From Spirochaetae bacterium HGW-Spirochaetae-2 (lineage in GTDB: Bacteria; Spirochaetota; Spirochaetia; Sphaerochaetales; Sphaerochaetaceae), in contig PGXW01000019.1 of the NCBI GenBank assembly GCA_002839355.1, forward strand, positions 1-64,000: 64,000 nucleotides of DNA. The letters run 5' to 3'. Positions within the stretch are counted from its first letter, which is position 1, and each line of letters opens with the position of its first letter. Made by a program: the position numbers and the translations under genes. This document shows, in pieces, positions 17,901 through 23,792 of this stretch. The notes beneath the pieces were generated by a model. That model was not told the DNA's origin, searched no databases, and saw only the letters and a program-made list of their open reading frames with translations.

Positions 17901-18282
17901 CAACAATTCATTATCGCATGAACAACAATTGGCCGATAGAATTGCTGTGCACTCCACCGGATGCAAGAAACAGGTGTACGACCTTGCGAATTGCGGACCG
18001 AGACACCGTTTCGCCGTCTGGGATATCCGAGCAGGAAAAGCCCGCATAGTGAGCAACTGCACTCAGGCGATCAGCCGCGACCTGCTGTGCCATGCCATGC
18101 GGCATCTCGAGCCGCTCGGCTGCCGCATCGTGATGCACATCCATGACGAGGTGGTCATTGAAGCACCGAACGACATTGAGGTCGACGAAGTCGGTAGGCT
18201 CATGAGCATCGTTCCGTCATGGGCTGATGGCTTGATGCTGAGTGCGGCGGGGTATGAGGCGGAGTTTTATATGAAGGATTGA
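14989..18282 (+). CDS. Phage family A DNA polymerase with two inteins
   Basis: A 1097-residue precursor. Removing two inteins (138 and 308 residues) leaves 651, normal for this polymerase family. The 3'-5' exonuclease domain opens with LSCDIETYSS. Polymerase motif A is in FIVSDFSAIEARVLSWLAGE, motif B in RQKGKQAELA/CGYGG and motif C in VMHIHDEVVIEAP. Intein 1 splits motif B; intein 2 splits VEN/CTQAISRDLL. The start at 14989 is chosen because AAGGAT lies upstream and the exonuclease motif begins seven codons later. It ends the rightward phage operon and should copy the genome with the D5 primase-helicase. Splicing is needed for activity since both inserts interrupt the catalytic core. Confidence 0.93.
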   Translation: MPNIHTLSCDIETYSSVNLAKSGVFRYCEAEDFEILLFGYSVNGGPVQVVDLARGEQISKDILEAFTDASVVKWAFNAAFERICLSRYLGLPAGTYLDPSSWRCTMIWSAYLGLPLSLMGVGAVLGLGKQKLSEGKDLIRYFCIPCAPTITNGGRTRNKSGDAVDKWDQFIEYNKRDVEVELAIHRRLGRFSVPDAIWDEYHLDQRINDRGVLIDRELVRRAIEMDSLSRQELVSRMKELTDLENPNSVPQVKTWLADNGLEIDSLGKKDVISALDGAPREIREVLELRLQLAKSSVRKYQAMEHAACYDDRARGMFQFYGANRTGRWSGRLIQAQNLKRNSIEDLAVARELVKGGDYEAVKMLFGDVPDTLSQLVRTAFIPRKGHRFIVSDFSAIEARVLSWLAGETWRMDIFAEDGDIYCATASRMFHCVVTKHGENGHLRQKGKQAELACIAEGQLVLTDQGLVPIEGVTTDHLLWDGEDWVSHGGVVCNGIRRVITYGGLTATADHLVWVEGMGKPVRLGLAAKCTAQLVQTGDGEKAIAIGGHKGERRLSMVRDVLKTTGTCKVYDILNAGTHHRFTVSGVLVHNCGYGGSVGALKAMGALESGMTENELKPLVDAWRQSNPNIVRLWWDVDKAAKEAVKEKTTTDTHGIRFSYESGFLFITLPSGRSLAYVKPRIGTNEFGSDCVTYEGVGGTKKWERIDTYGPKLVENCLAGGTLVLAERGFVPIQEIQRQDRVWDGTEWVSHEGLIDKGIQETVRIGQALEMTANHKILTTEGWRECGTTEGLEWADVQLPDGYQQGGEYGPGKSAMAVPVLVRESEGNRLRRPAEKKVSGEIVRMHDQDFDSEESYPAWNEPSSGIRSVALDEAALYGSETPCVEELRGKGNTGVRCLAAQFRAVLGRHGANLPARIGFGQKGQQSRLRCTELSLGGTKGQLQKQEVESCDRDSIRRYDGFCPFGIDRNRCDNNSLSHEQQLADRIAVHSTGCKKQVYDLANCGPRHRFAVWDIRAGKARIVSNCTQAISRDLLCHAMRHLEPLGCRIVMHIHDEVVIEAPNDIEVDEVGRLMSIVPSWADGLMLSAAGYEAEFYMKD
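16345..16758 (+). other. Intein 1: minimal intein in polymerase motif B
   Basis: A 138-residue in-frame intein. It begins with Cys (CIAEGQLVLTDQGLVPIEGV, block A), has block B GLTATADHLVW with the TxxH pattern, block F CKVYDILNAGTHHRF and ends VLVHN before a Cys, the standard His-Asn/Cys junction. The segment between blocks B and F is about 60 residues and contains no endonuclease, so this is a mini-intein that cannot home by itself. All key splicing residues are present. Confidence 0.92.
17134..18057 (+). other. Intein 2: large intein with an embedded out-of-frame gene
   Basis: A 308-residue in-frame intein. Block A is CLAGGTLVLAERGFVPIQEI, block B is EMTANHKILTTEGW, block F is KKQVYDLANCGPRHRF, and the end is ARIVSN before Cys. 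Ser replaces the usual penultimate His. Between blocks B and F about 210 codons read as low-pattern sequence in this frame because they also encode an HNH endonuclease in another frame (17342-18049). The intein frame has no stop throughout, as the polymerase requires. Blocks A and B resemble intein 1 (shared WDG, WVSH). Confidence 0.9.
17342..18049 (+). CDS. HNH homing endonuclease nested out of frame inside intein 2
   Basis: A 235-residue protein with a GTG start, one base shifted from the polymerase frame. It has the full layout of phage HNH homing enzymes: N-terminal MARLKDLSGRTFNYLTVI, a zinc-binding region (CRCWCGN, KSCGC), the block HGMSHHPAFGVWHSMKQRC, NYGGRGIRVCDAWL, and the HNH core LDLDRKDNNQGYDAQNCRWV. 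The C-terminal NUMOD-like helix-turn-helix is MTVSALSELTGIGVTTIHY. The recognisable domains end near residue 210, where intein block F begins; the last 25 residues are the intein tail in the wrong frame. AAGGA and GGAGG lie 10 and 4 bases before the GTG. It probably cuts intein-less polymerase genes to spread intein 2. Confidence 0.88.
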   Translation: MARLKDLSGRTFNYLTVISRAENTAQGKAQWLCRCWCGNLKVIASADLQKKKYPVKSCGCMTKILIARNHTRHGMSHHPAFGVWHSMKQRCTDPKHRAWKNYGGRGIRVCDAWLHSFEQFWEDMGPTYQRGLDLDRKDNNQGYDAQNCRWVERKVNCRNRRSNRVIETPFGDMTVSALSELTGIGVTTIHYRMNNNWPIELLCTPPDARNRCTTLRIADRDTVSPSGISEQEKPA

Positions 18283-18339
18283 TTATGAAAATACGCAATA
18301 ATGAAGGATATATGGATAGAACACCTTATGAGGCCATCT

Positions 18340-18609
18340 TTACTTTCTTGCTTGAAGGTCTCTTGCCAATTCATAATAACGGACTATATGCTCCAATGCT
18401 TTGCTTGCATTCCTATCACTTTCGAAGTATGCCAACAGCAATTCGAAGGATATCTGCCTTTCCTGACATAGTAAATCCATGATCCCGTCATAGAGCCTGT
18501 TAGCCATCTCATCGTCGAAATCCCCGATATCAATTCTCTGGGTGATGTATTCGGCGAATGGCCGGTCGGTGATGATCCTGTGAAGCAATTCTCTTTCGAT
18601 AGGATTCAT
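18340..18609 (-). CDS. Small protein resembling the DnaG helicase-binding domain
   Basis: An 89-residue, mostly helical protein. ERELLHRIITDRPFAEYI, IDIGDFDDEMANRLYDGI and ISFELLLAYFESDRN follow the pattern of the C-terminal domain of bacterial primase DnaG, which binds DnaB helicase. No primase core is present, so it could be a stand-alone decoy or loader that captures host helicase, or a dnaG fragment. It lies convergent to the polymerase gene. No strong ribosome site is visible before the ATG, so the start is uncertain. The 286 bases to its right (18610-18895) are A/T-rich without a gene. Confidence 0.5.
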   Translation of the reverse strand: MNPIERELLHRIITDRPFAEYITQRIDIGDFDDEMANRLYDGIMDLLCQERQISFELLLAYFESDRNASKALEHIVRYYELARDLQARK

Positions 18610-18895
18610 AAGAATACAATAGAGAATATTTTAGTTCCAAACAATCCTCTGGGATTGATTTATATCTGTTTGGGTAGAACGGGGAAGAATCGGAGTTTTA
18701 TATCTAGGGTTGAGTTATGAAACAGATACCTATTAATGAACTATAGTAATAAAACTAGATGAGTGAAGAATTATATAGTTCGTGTACATAATTGAACTTG
18801 ACCTATAATATTTGTTGCACTAGCATAAATCTATCACTGAGATTTTATCATTGTATTACGTTTCCCAACATTATGAACGTTATGGAGTCCGCAGT

Positions 18896-20908
18896 ATGAG
18901 TAACGTAAACATCAAGAGAGCAATTGAGAATATTCGAGAGAGCACTTCTGTTTATACTCCAATTATTGAGATTGTTATCAATGCAATTCAGGCAATTGAA
19001 GAAACGAGAAGAGTAGATGGGGTTATTTGGATCAGAGTAATAAGAAGCAAACAAGAAGAGCTTGATGGATCTGAACAAAGCATAACCGGCTTCATCATAG
19101 AGGATAATGGCATTGGTTTTACCCAGACTCATCGCGATTCGTTTGACACACTTTTTTCTGACCTCAAGGCTGAATCAGGTGGAAAGGGTTTTGGAAGGTT
19201 TATCTGCTTAAAGTATTTCAGTCACCTGCATATAGGGAGTTATTTCGAGGAGAGTGGTAAAATCAAGTATAGATCTTTTTCTATGGGGATGGATCAAGAC
19301 ATTATTGTTAATGAAAAAGTTGTTTCGATAGAAGAAGATAAGCCGTTGTCAACGACAATTAAGTTGCTGGATCTCAAAAAAGGCAATTATGAGAAACGAC
19401 TCTCTACATTCTCTTGGAATATCATCGAGAGAATTCTCCCGTATTTTATAACTGATGATTATCAATGCCCACAAATATTTCTTGCCGAGGAAGATCGGAG
19501 TAATGCGATTTGTTTAAATCGGTATCTTGAAAATTTTGATACACCGGAAAGGATACAGGAAATTTCAAGTCAGAATACCATCATCACTGTTAAGGGGGGT
19601 GGTCAAAGTTTTGACTTCCAGATAAGGCTTTTCAAGTTTTATTCACCAAAAAACCAAAAGAGTCGAGTGAGCCTTGTGGCGAATAAAAGAGAAGTCACTG
19701 TCACTCCCTTACACAAGTATATCCCTGAATTCGAAGAAGAGTTCTTTGAGATCTCTGAAGATGATATAGGTAGACACGAAAGAAATTATATTGTGAAAGC
19801 TTATGTCCTTGGTAATTATCTTGATGAGAATGTATCTCTTGAACGGGGTGGCTTTGAGTTTAATCAGATGTATGCGAGTCTGAGCCATCCGGTGTCTCAA
19901 TCGGACATCGAGAGCGAGGCTGCGGAGATGGCAAAAGGAATAATGGGAGACGAGATATGTACGCGACAAGAAAAAAAGCGAAACCTCGTAAGAACCTATG
20001 TTGATTTGAAGGCACCATGGCACAAAGATCTGGTCAGCAATGTCAACTTAACTAATCTTCCATGTAATCCTTCCGATCAAGAAATTGAGATCAAACTTCA
20101 AACTGAAAAGTTTTCTCGAGAACTAGAAATTAAAAAGGATGTTGCAAATGTTCTGAATAAGGCCACATTAGATGGCGTCCAAGAGAAGGTCTTGGAGATC
20201 ATTAGCAAGGTGTCTGGGAATAGTAAAAATGATCTAATACACTATGTTGCGTTGAGAAAAATTGTCCTCGAATTACTTCAGAAAAGCCTTGAGAGAGATG
20301 ATGAAGGTAAATATTCTTCCGAAGGTTTGGTTCATGATATCATTTTTCCGAGAAGGGGGGATACAGAGACTACCTCCTTCGCTGATCATAATTTATGGTT
20401 GTTGGATGAGCGGCTGAATTTTTCATGGTTTGTGTCCTCAGATAAAACCCTTAATGGGGAATTGAGTGATCGACCAGATTTATTGATTTATAATAATCGT
20501 GTTGCCTTCCGCGGGGAGAATGAGTCAAGTAACCCAATCACAATCTTTGAGTTTAAAAGACCTTTCCGAGACGACTTCGCCAATCCCAGCTCAAAAGATG
20601 ATCCTGTCCAACAAATAGTTCGGTATGTGAACGCAATTCGTGATGGCAAGTGTCAAACTCCAGAAGGTAGAAAAATCAATGTCAATTCAAATACTCCTTT
20701 CTATGGTTACGTCATATGTGATCTAACAACAAAGGTTGAGAAATGGCTTGAGAGAGAGAAAGACTTCAAGCCGATGCCCGATAGACTCGGGTGGTTTCAT
20801 TGGATGGATAACATTAATCTATATCTTGAGGTAATCAGTTGGGAAAAGGTTGTAAAGGATGCAGACATGAGAAATCGAATATTTTTTAATAAACTTGGTC
20901 TGGCATAG
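18896..20908 (+). CDS. GHKL ATPase with C-terminal PD-(D/E)XK-like nuclease domain
   Basis: A 670-residue protein. The N-terminus is a GHKL (Hsp90/MutL/histidine kinase-type) ATP site: EIVINA (25-30), EDNGIGF (69-75) and GGKGFGR (95-101). A long helical middle follows. The C-terminus has a nuclease-like signature: RPDLLI (526-531) and TIFEFKRP (Glu552-x-Lys554), then QQIVRYV. The combination suggests an ATP-gated DNA-cutting enzyme, a layout seen among phage-defence proteins; I cannot name the system. The ATG at 18896 has GGAG 8 bases upstream. It is transcribed alone and is A/T-richer than the phage genes. Confidence 0.7.
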   Translation: MSNVNIKRAIENIRESTSVYTPIIEIVINAIQAIEETRRVDGVIWIRVIRSKQEELDGSEQSITGFIIEDNGIGFTQTHRDSFDTLFSDLKAESGGKGFGRFICLKYFSHLHIGSYFEESGKIKYRSFSMGMDQDIIVNEKVVSIEEDKPLSTTIKLLDLKKGNYEKRLSTFSWNIIERILPYFITDDYQCPQIFLAEEDRSNAICLNRYLENFDTPERIQEISSQNTIITVKGGGQSFDFQIRLFKFYSPKNQKSRVSLVANKREVTVTPLHKYIPEFEEEFFEISEDDIGRHERNYIVKAYVLGNYLDENVSLERGGFEFNQMYASLSHPVSQSDIESEAAEMAKGIMGDEICTRQEKKRNLVRTYVDLKAPWHKDLVSNVNLTNLPCNPSDQEIEIKLQTEKFSRELEIKKDVANVLNKATLDGVQEKVLEIISKVSGNSKNDLIHYVALRKIVLELLQKSLERDDEGKYSSEGLVHDIIFPRRGDTETTSFADHNLWLLDERLNFSWFVSSDKTLNGELSDRPDLLIYNNRVAFRGENESSNPITIFEFKRPFRDDFANPSSKDDPVQQIVRYVNAIRDGKCQTPEGRKINVNSNTPFYGYVICDLTTKVEKWLEREKDFKPMPDRLGWFHWMDNINLYLEVISWEKVVKDADMRNRIFFNKLGLA

Positions 20909-20958
20909 GGTTTATGGTCATCTGAACTGAGTTATTTTTATTGGAGTGCAAATCAAAA

Positions 20959-20987
20959 TTGGATGGAAAGAAAATTTTTCCATCCAA
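20959..20987 (-). terminator. Hairpin terminator between convergent genes
   Basis: An 11-base perfect inverted repeat, TTGGATGGAAA (20959-20969) and its complement (20977-20987), with a 7-base loop. On the minus strand it is followed by TTTTGATTT, so it mainly ends transcription from the sigma-like gene at 21501; it may also stop the GHKL gene. Confidence 0.65.
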
Positions 20988-21009
20988 CAATTAGAATATT
21001 AATTCCCTC

Positions 21010-21501
21010 TCATCCCTCATAGAACAACCGGAAATCCTCTTTGATCTTCTTGAGCCTCCGATGGACGGTATCCTGGGATTTGCCGATGATCGATGCGATC
21101 TCGTCCTGGGACTTTCCCTCATCATACAGCTCGTAGATCCTTCTCAGCTCTCCGGTGAGCGCCTCCAGGAAAGCTTCAGCCTTCTGCCTGAATTCCTTCC
21201 TCTGCAGAACAACCTCAGGATCGTACGACTGATGGCGTTCGCTGGCCATTACCTCAAGATCGTAATGCAGCTGGGCGAGGTCCTCCTGCTCAGGATCCCG
21301 TGACCAATCGCAGATGCCACAGTCCCCTCCGCATCGCCACCAGTGGTGGCAGGCGCATTGGTGATGCCGCTTGGCGAACGCATAGATGCGGTTGATGGGA
21401 CGATAATACTCTCGGAATTGTTCTTCGGAGACCGGTATCCTCTCTTCTGTGATCGGATCGAAAATGTAGAAGTCCCTGCTTTGATTCTCTGTATTTGCCA
21501 T
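21010..21501 (-). CDS. Sigma-70 region 4-like phage regulator
   Basis: A 163-residue protein. The N-terminal half has a possible zinc site rich in His and Cys (HHQCACHHWWRCGGDCGIC). The C-terminal half carries a sigma region 4-type helix-turn-helix (YDEGKSQDEIASIIGKSQDT, then VHRRLKKIKEDF). Such proteins occur in Firmicutes-type prophages and conjugative elements and probably recruit RNA polymerase or bind DNA. GAGGAGG lies before the ATG. It is flanked by terminators on both sides, so it is its own unit. Confidence 0.72.
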   Translation of the reverse strand: MANTENQSRDFYIFDPITEERIPVSEEQFREYYRPINRIYAFAKRHHQCACHHWWRCGGDCGICDWSRDPEQEDLAQLHYDLEVMASERHQSYDPEVVLQRKEFRQKAEAFLEALTGELRRIYELYDEGKSQDEIASIIGKSQDTVHRRLKKIKEDFRLFYEG

Positions 21502-21905
21502 GTTCCCCTCCTCGGGGTTTGGGCAAAACGGAGACAGGCATTCGGGTATGCAGCGGCTAAGGCTTGCTGGCCGAAATCAAAACGCATCTCCGTTTTGACC
21601 TTCGACCGGCGCATTCCCTACAGCCGGTGCTCAGTGATTGATGTGGTGCATCCTGGTGGGGAAATCCTGGCCTGGCACCAAGGATGCTGACGTCCGGATC
21701 CAACGGATCCAGGAAGTGGTGACCATCACGCTTCTGCCAATGGGGAGCGATCGGTCTTGATGGGTACAAAAAAAGCCGGATGATCACAAAACGGGTGTTT
21801 TATGGATCATCCGGCTATTCGGTGGCTCGCGGTGCGGCCCCATTGCTCGGTATGTACCGGGATATCAAGGTATCTAAATACCAGAGGAGGTTGGTCCCCC
21901 TTATG
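21502..21905. other. Intergenic region without a convincing gene
   Basis: These 404 bases hold a strong minus-strand terminator (21767-21816) and the upstream region of the sigma-like gene. A 76-codon minus-strand frame (21557-21787) crosses the terminator and has no recognisable pattern, so it is not called. Confidence 0.6.
21767..21816 (-). terminator. Rho-independent terminator after the zinc-ribbon gene
   Basis: A 12-base perfect inverted repeat, AGCCGGATGATC (21774-21785) with its complement at 21805-21816. On the minus strand it is followed directly by a run of seven T. It ends the transcript coming from the zinc-ribbon gene at 22100. Confidence 0.85.
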
Positions 21906-22100
21906 TTACTTTTTCATGATGTGAACGCGATTGCCTCCTTTCCTGTCGGGCATGCTCCTGCCCTGTACGATCGGAACTCTCACCACTCGGTTGCACTGCG
22001 GGCATTTGAGCGAGATCTCAACCGGGTGTGTCGTGTTGTGGAATCCTGTCGTGTCGAACGCCCGTCTTCCACAATTGGGGCATCTCATGGGAATATCCAT
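21906..22100 (-). CDS. Small zinc-ribbon protein
   Basis: A 64-residue protein with two CxxC pairs, CPNC (near residue 7) and CPQC (near residue 33), the mark of a one-zinc ribbon, followed by a basic C-terminus (KGGNRVHIMKK). Similar small zinc ribbons occur near the repressor region of prophages. GAGGAG precedes the ATG. A 20-base palindrome lies 23 bases upstream and may be an operator. Role unknown; nucleic-acid binding is likely. Confidence 0.7.
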   Translation of the reverse strand: MDIPMRCPNCGRRAFDTTGFHNTTHPVEISLKCPQCNRVVRVPIVQGRSMPDRKGGNRVHIMKK

Positions 22101-22122
22101 CGCATCTCCTCGTGTTGTATGT

Positions 22123-22142
22123 TGTTAGCTTAAGAGCTAACA
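22123..22142. promoter_or_regulatory. Palindromic candidate operator
   Basis: TGTTAGCT, TAAG, AGCTAACA: an 8-base perfect dyad with a 4-base centre. It lies just upstream of the zinc-ribbon gene and close to the XRE/ImmA genes, a fitting place for the XRE repressor to bind. Confidence 0.45.
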
Positions 22143-22248
22143 TAGAAGCGAAAAAGAAACCCGCTGCGAAGAGGCAGTCAGGTGTCTTTGTTTCAGTCAG
22201 TCCATCGGCAATCATGTGGATTGCCATACGGACATCGGTGGTTGTTTG

Positions 22249-22968
22249 TCAGGTGGGTAGATGGTTCAGTGAGACCAGGCGCACCCTTGCGGCTTCCTCG
22301 GAGACATTGAACACCTCGACCATGGTCTGGATCAGCTCATAATGCCAGAATCGGCTTCCCTTGGGCTCGATCAGGTTTCGCAGCCGCTTGACCGCAATCC
22401 TTGGCATCAGAAGGACCGATGACAGGTAATTGGCCTGCCACTCGAGCCAGGCTTCACCTTGCAGGCGCTTGCCATTCACATCCACACCGCTGAGATCTGG
22501 GAAGGTAGGTTTTGAGTAGATACCACCAAAGTTGTCATGTAGGCTGGCGATCTGGGCCTTGCGCTGATAATACTCGGGATGGACCAGTCCGTGCGATGCC
22601 TCATGTCCTACGGTGAAACGCTCGCGGTGGATGAGATTGGGATTGTCGGCAAGTGTTCCCTCGATGATGATGGTGTTCTTCTTCACCGAGAGGAACTCGG
22701 CCCGATTTAACTCAGGGATATATACGGGTAGGGTATCGGTATCCTCGAACACCGTGATACCCAGATACACCTGGTTATTGGAAAGATACTGGTATTCGAA
22801 ATTGAATCCCATGTATCCGGTGACGAGCCTGTCGATATCGGTGGGTTGTGGTTCCAGCAGGATGGTCGGGGAAAAATCGCGCAGTACTCGTTCTCCATAG
22901 GTTTCCAGTTGACTTTTGCTGAGATGTGGTATGCCATTGGCGTCGAGTCTACTTGCGCATTTCATCAT
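22249..22968 (-). CDS. ImmA/IrrE-family metallopeptidase
   Basis: A 239-residue protein with a zinc-peptidase motif in FTVGHEASHGLVHPEYY (HExxH) and a downstream WLEWQANYLSSVLLMPR block that supplies the third ligand and is typical of ImmA/IrrE. These proteases cut a partner XRE repressor after DNA damage or another signal and so induce the mobile element. The gene follows the XRE gene by 6 bases, the usual ImmR-ImmA order. It probably controls induction of this prophage or island. Confidence 0.88.
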   Translation of the reverse strand: MMKCASRLDANGIPHLSKSQLETYGERVLRDFSPTILLEPQPTDIDRLVTGYMGFNFEYQYLSNNQVYLGITVFEDTDTLPVYIPELNRAEFLSVKKNTIIIEGTLADNPNLIHRERFTVGHEASHGLVHPEYYQRKAQIASLHDNFGGIYSKPTFPDLSGVDVNGKRLQGEAWLEWQANYLSSVLLMPRIAVKRLRNLIEPKGSRFWHYELIQTMVEVFNVSEEAARVRLVSLNHLPT

Positions 22969-22974
22969 GGTGTA

Positions 22975-23358
22975 TCAGTTATCCCCATTTTTCCTTTTGA
23001 TCAGATCATCGACAAATCGTTGCCAATCCTCTTCGTTCGCTTCTAGATTCCTTGCGGTCCTGAGTGCGGCGTTCACATACGGCCTGTCGGTCACATACGG
23101 ATTCAGATCCGGTGCGAGCAGGCCCTTTTGCTTACCGACGATATCATACATCTCGGCTTTCTCTTTCTCATTCAGATTCAGCACCTTGGCCAAATCCGCC
23201 AGTCGTTCCTCAGTCAGCGGTCCACGGCGATTGTTCTCCACATCGCTGAGAAACGGCGCCGACACTCCCAAAGTACGAGCCACCTCACGCAAGCTAATCT
23301 GCTTCTCATCGCGTTTGTGCTTCAGGTACTCTCCAAAAGTCACGGTAGTTTTCTTCAT
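22975..23358 (-). CDS. XRE-family repressor (ImmR-like)
   Basis: A 127-residue protein with an N-terminal helix-turn-helix of the Cro/C1 type (FGEYLKHKRDEKQISLREVA, LGVSAPFLSDVENNRRGPL) and a C-terminal helical region. It is encoded directly before the ImmA peptidase, its likely antagonist. Two ATG codons four codons apart (23370 and 23358) share overlapping AAGG sites; the inner one is used because MKKTTVTFGEYL matches the usual family start. Likely targets are operators nearby, such as the palindrome at 22123. Confidence 0.85.
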   Translation of the reverse strand: MKKTTVTFGEYLKHKRDEKQISLREVARTLGVSAPFLSDVENNRRGPLTEERLADLAKVLNLNEKEKAEMYDIVGKQKGLLAPDLNPYVTDRPYVNAALRTARNLEANEEDWQRFVDDLIKRKNGDN

Positions 23359-23792
23359 AATCCTTGTCATCCTTGTAAGCCTGTTAGTCGTCAGACTTGC
23401 TGGATGGAGGATAGTACGGAATGGGGTTGTGGGTCAATAGGATATTGTAAACAAATGTTAAGCAGTATGTGGGTAGGCTTGAGGGTAATGGATAAGAGGG
23501 GAGGTGTCAATGGGGATATCATTCCTTAACTTGTACCTCACAAGTAATGGTTTCGTTTGAATCAGATAGTATGTGGGTTATAGTAATAGTTACGGTTGGC
23601 ATGCACCCAATACACAGTATTTGTGTTGCACTCAAAGATCTACAGGACAATCATGCAAATTTGTTGCTGCCTGTATATTTACTGATAATAGAGGGTTCAT
23701 CTGTAATGGGAAGCCTTGCATTATGTCATTTTCCAGGGACTTTACTTGGTTACCAAATCGGACACTAATGCGGTGCTTGAAAGAGGGTCAAA
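23359..23792. other. Intergenic region between repressor and ankyrin genes
   Basis: These 434 bases contain the control region of the XRE repressor (minus) and of the ankyrin gene (plus). Two copies of AGTATGTGGGT lie about 105 bases apart (near 23464 and 23570). No open frame in it shows a protein pattern or ribosome site, and no clear terminator is seen. Confidence 0.5.

Noticed and set aside
17246-17911. 221-codon minus-strand open frame across intein 2
   Set aside because: A third open frame in the dual-coding region, but it has no motif, no ribosome site and no family pattern, unlike the plus-strand HNH frame.
18279-18482. 67-codon plus-strand frame after the polymerase
   Set aside because: It overlaps the better-patterned minus-strand DnaG-C-like gene and has no recognisable content.
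21557-21787. 76-codon minus-strand open frame
   Set aside because: It runs through a strong terminator hairpin and shows no family pattern.
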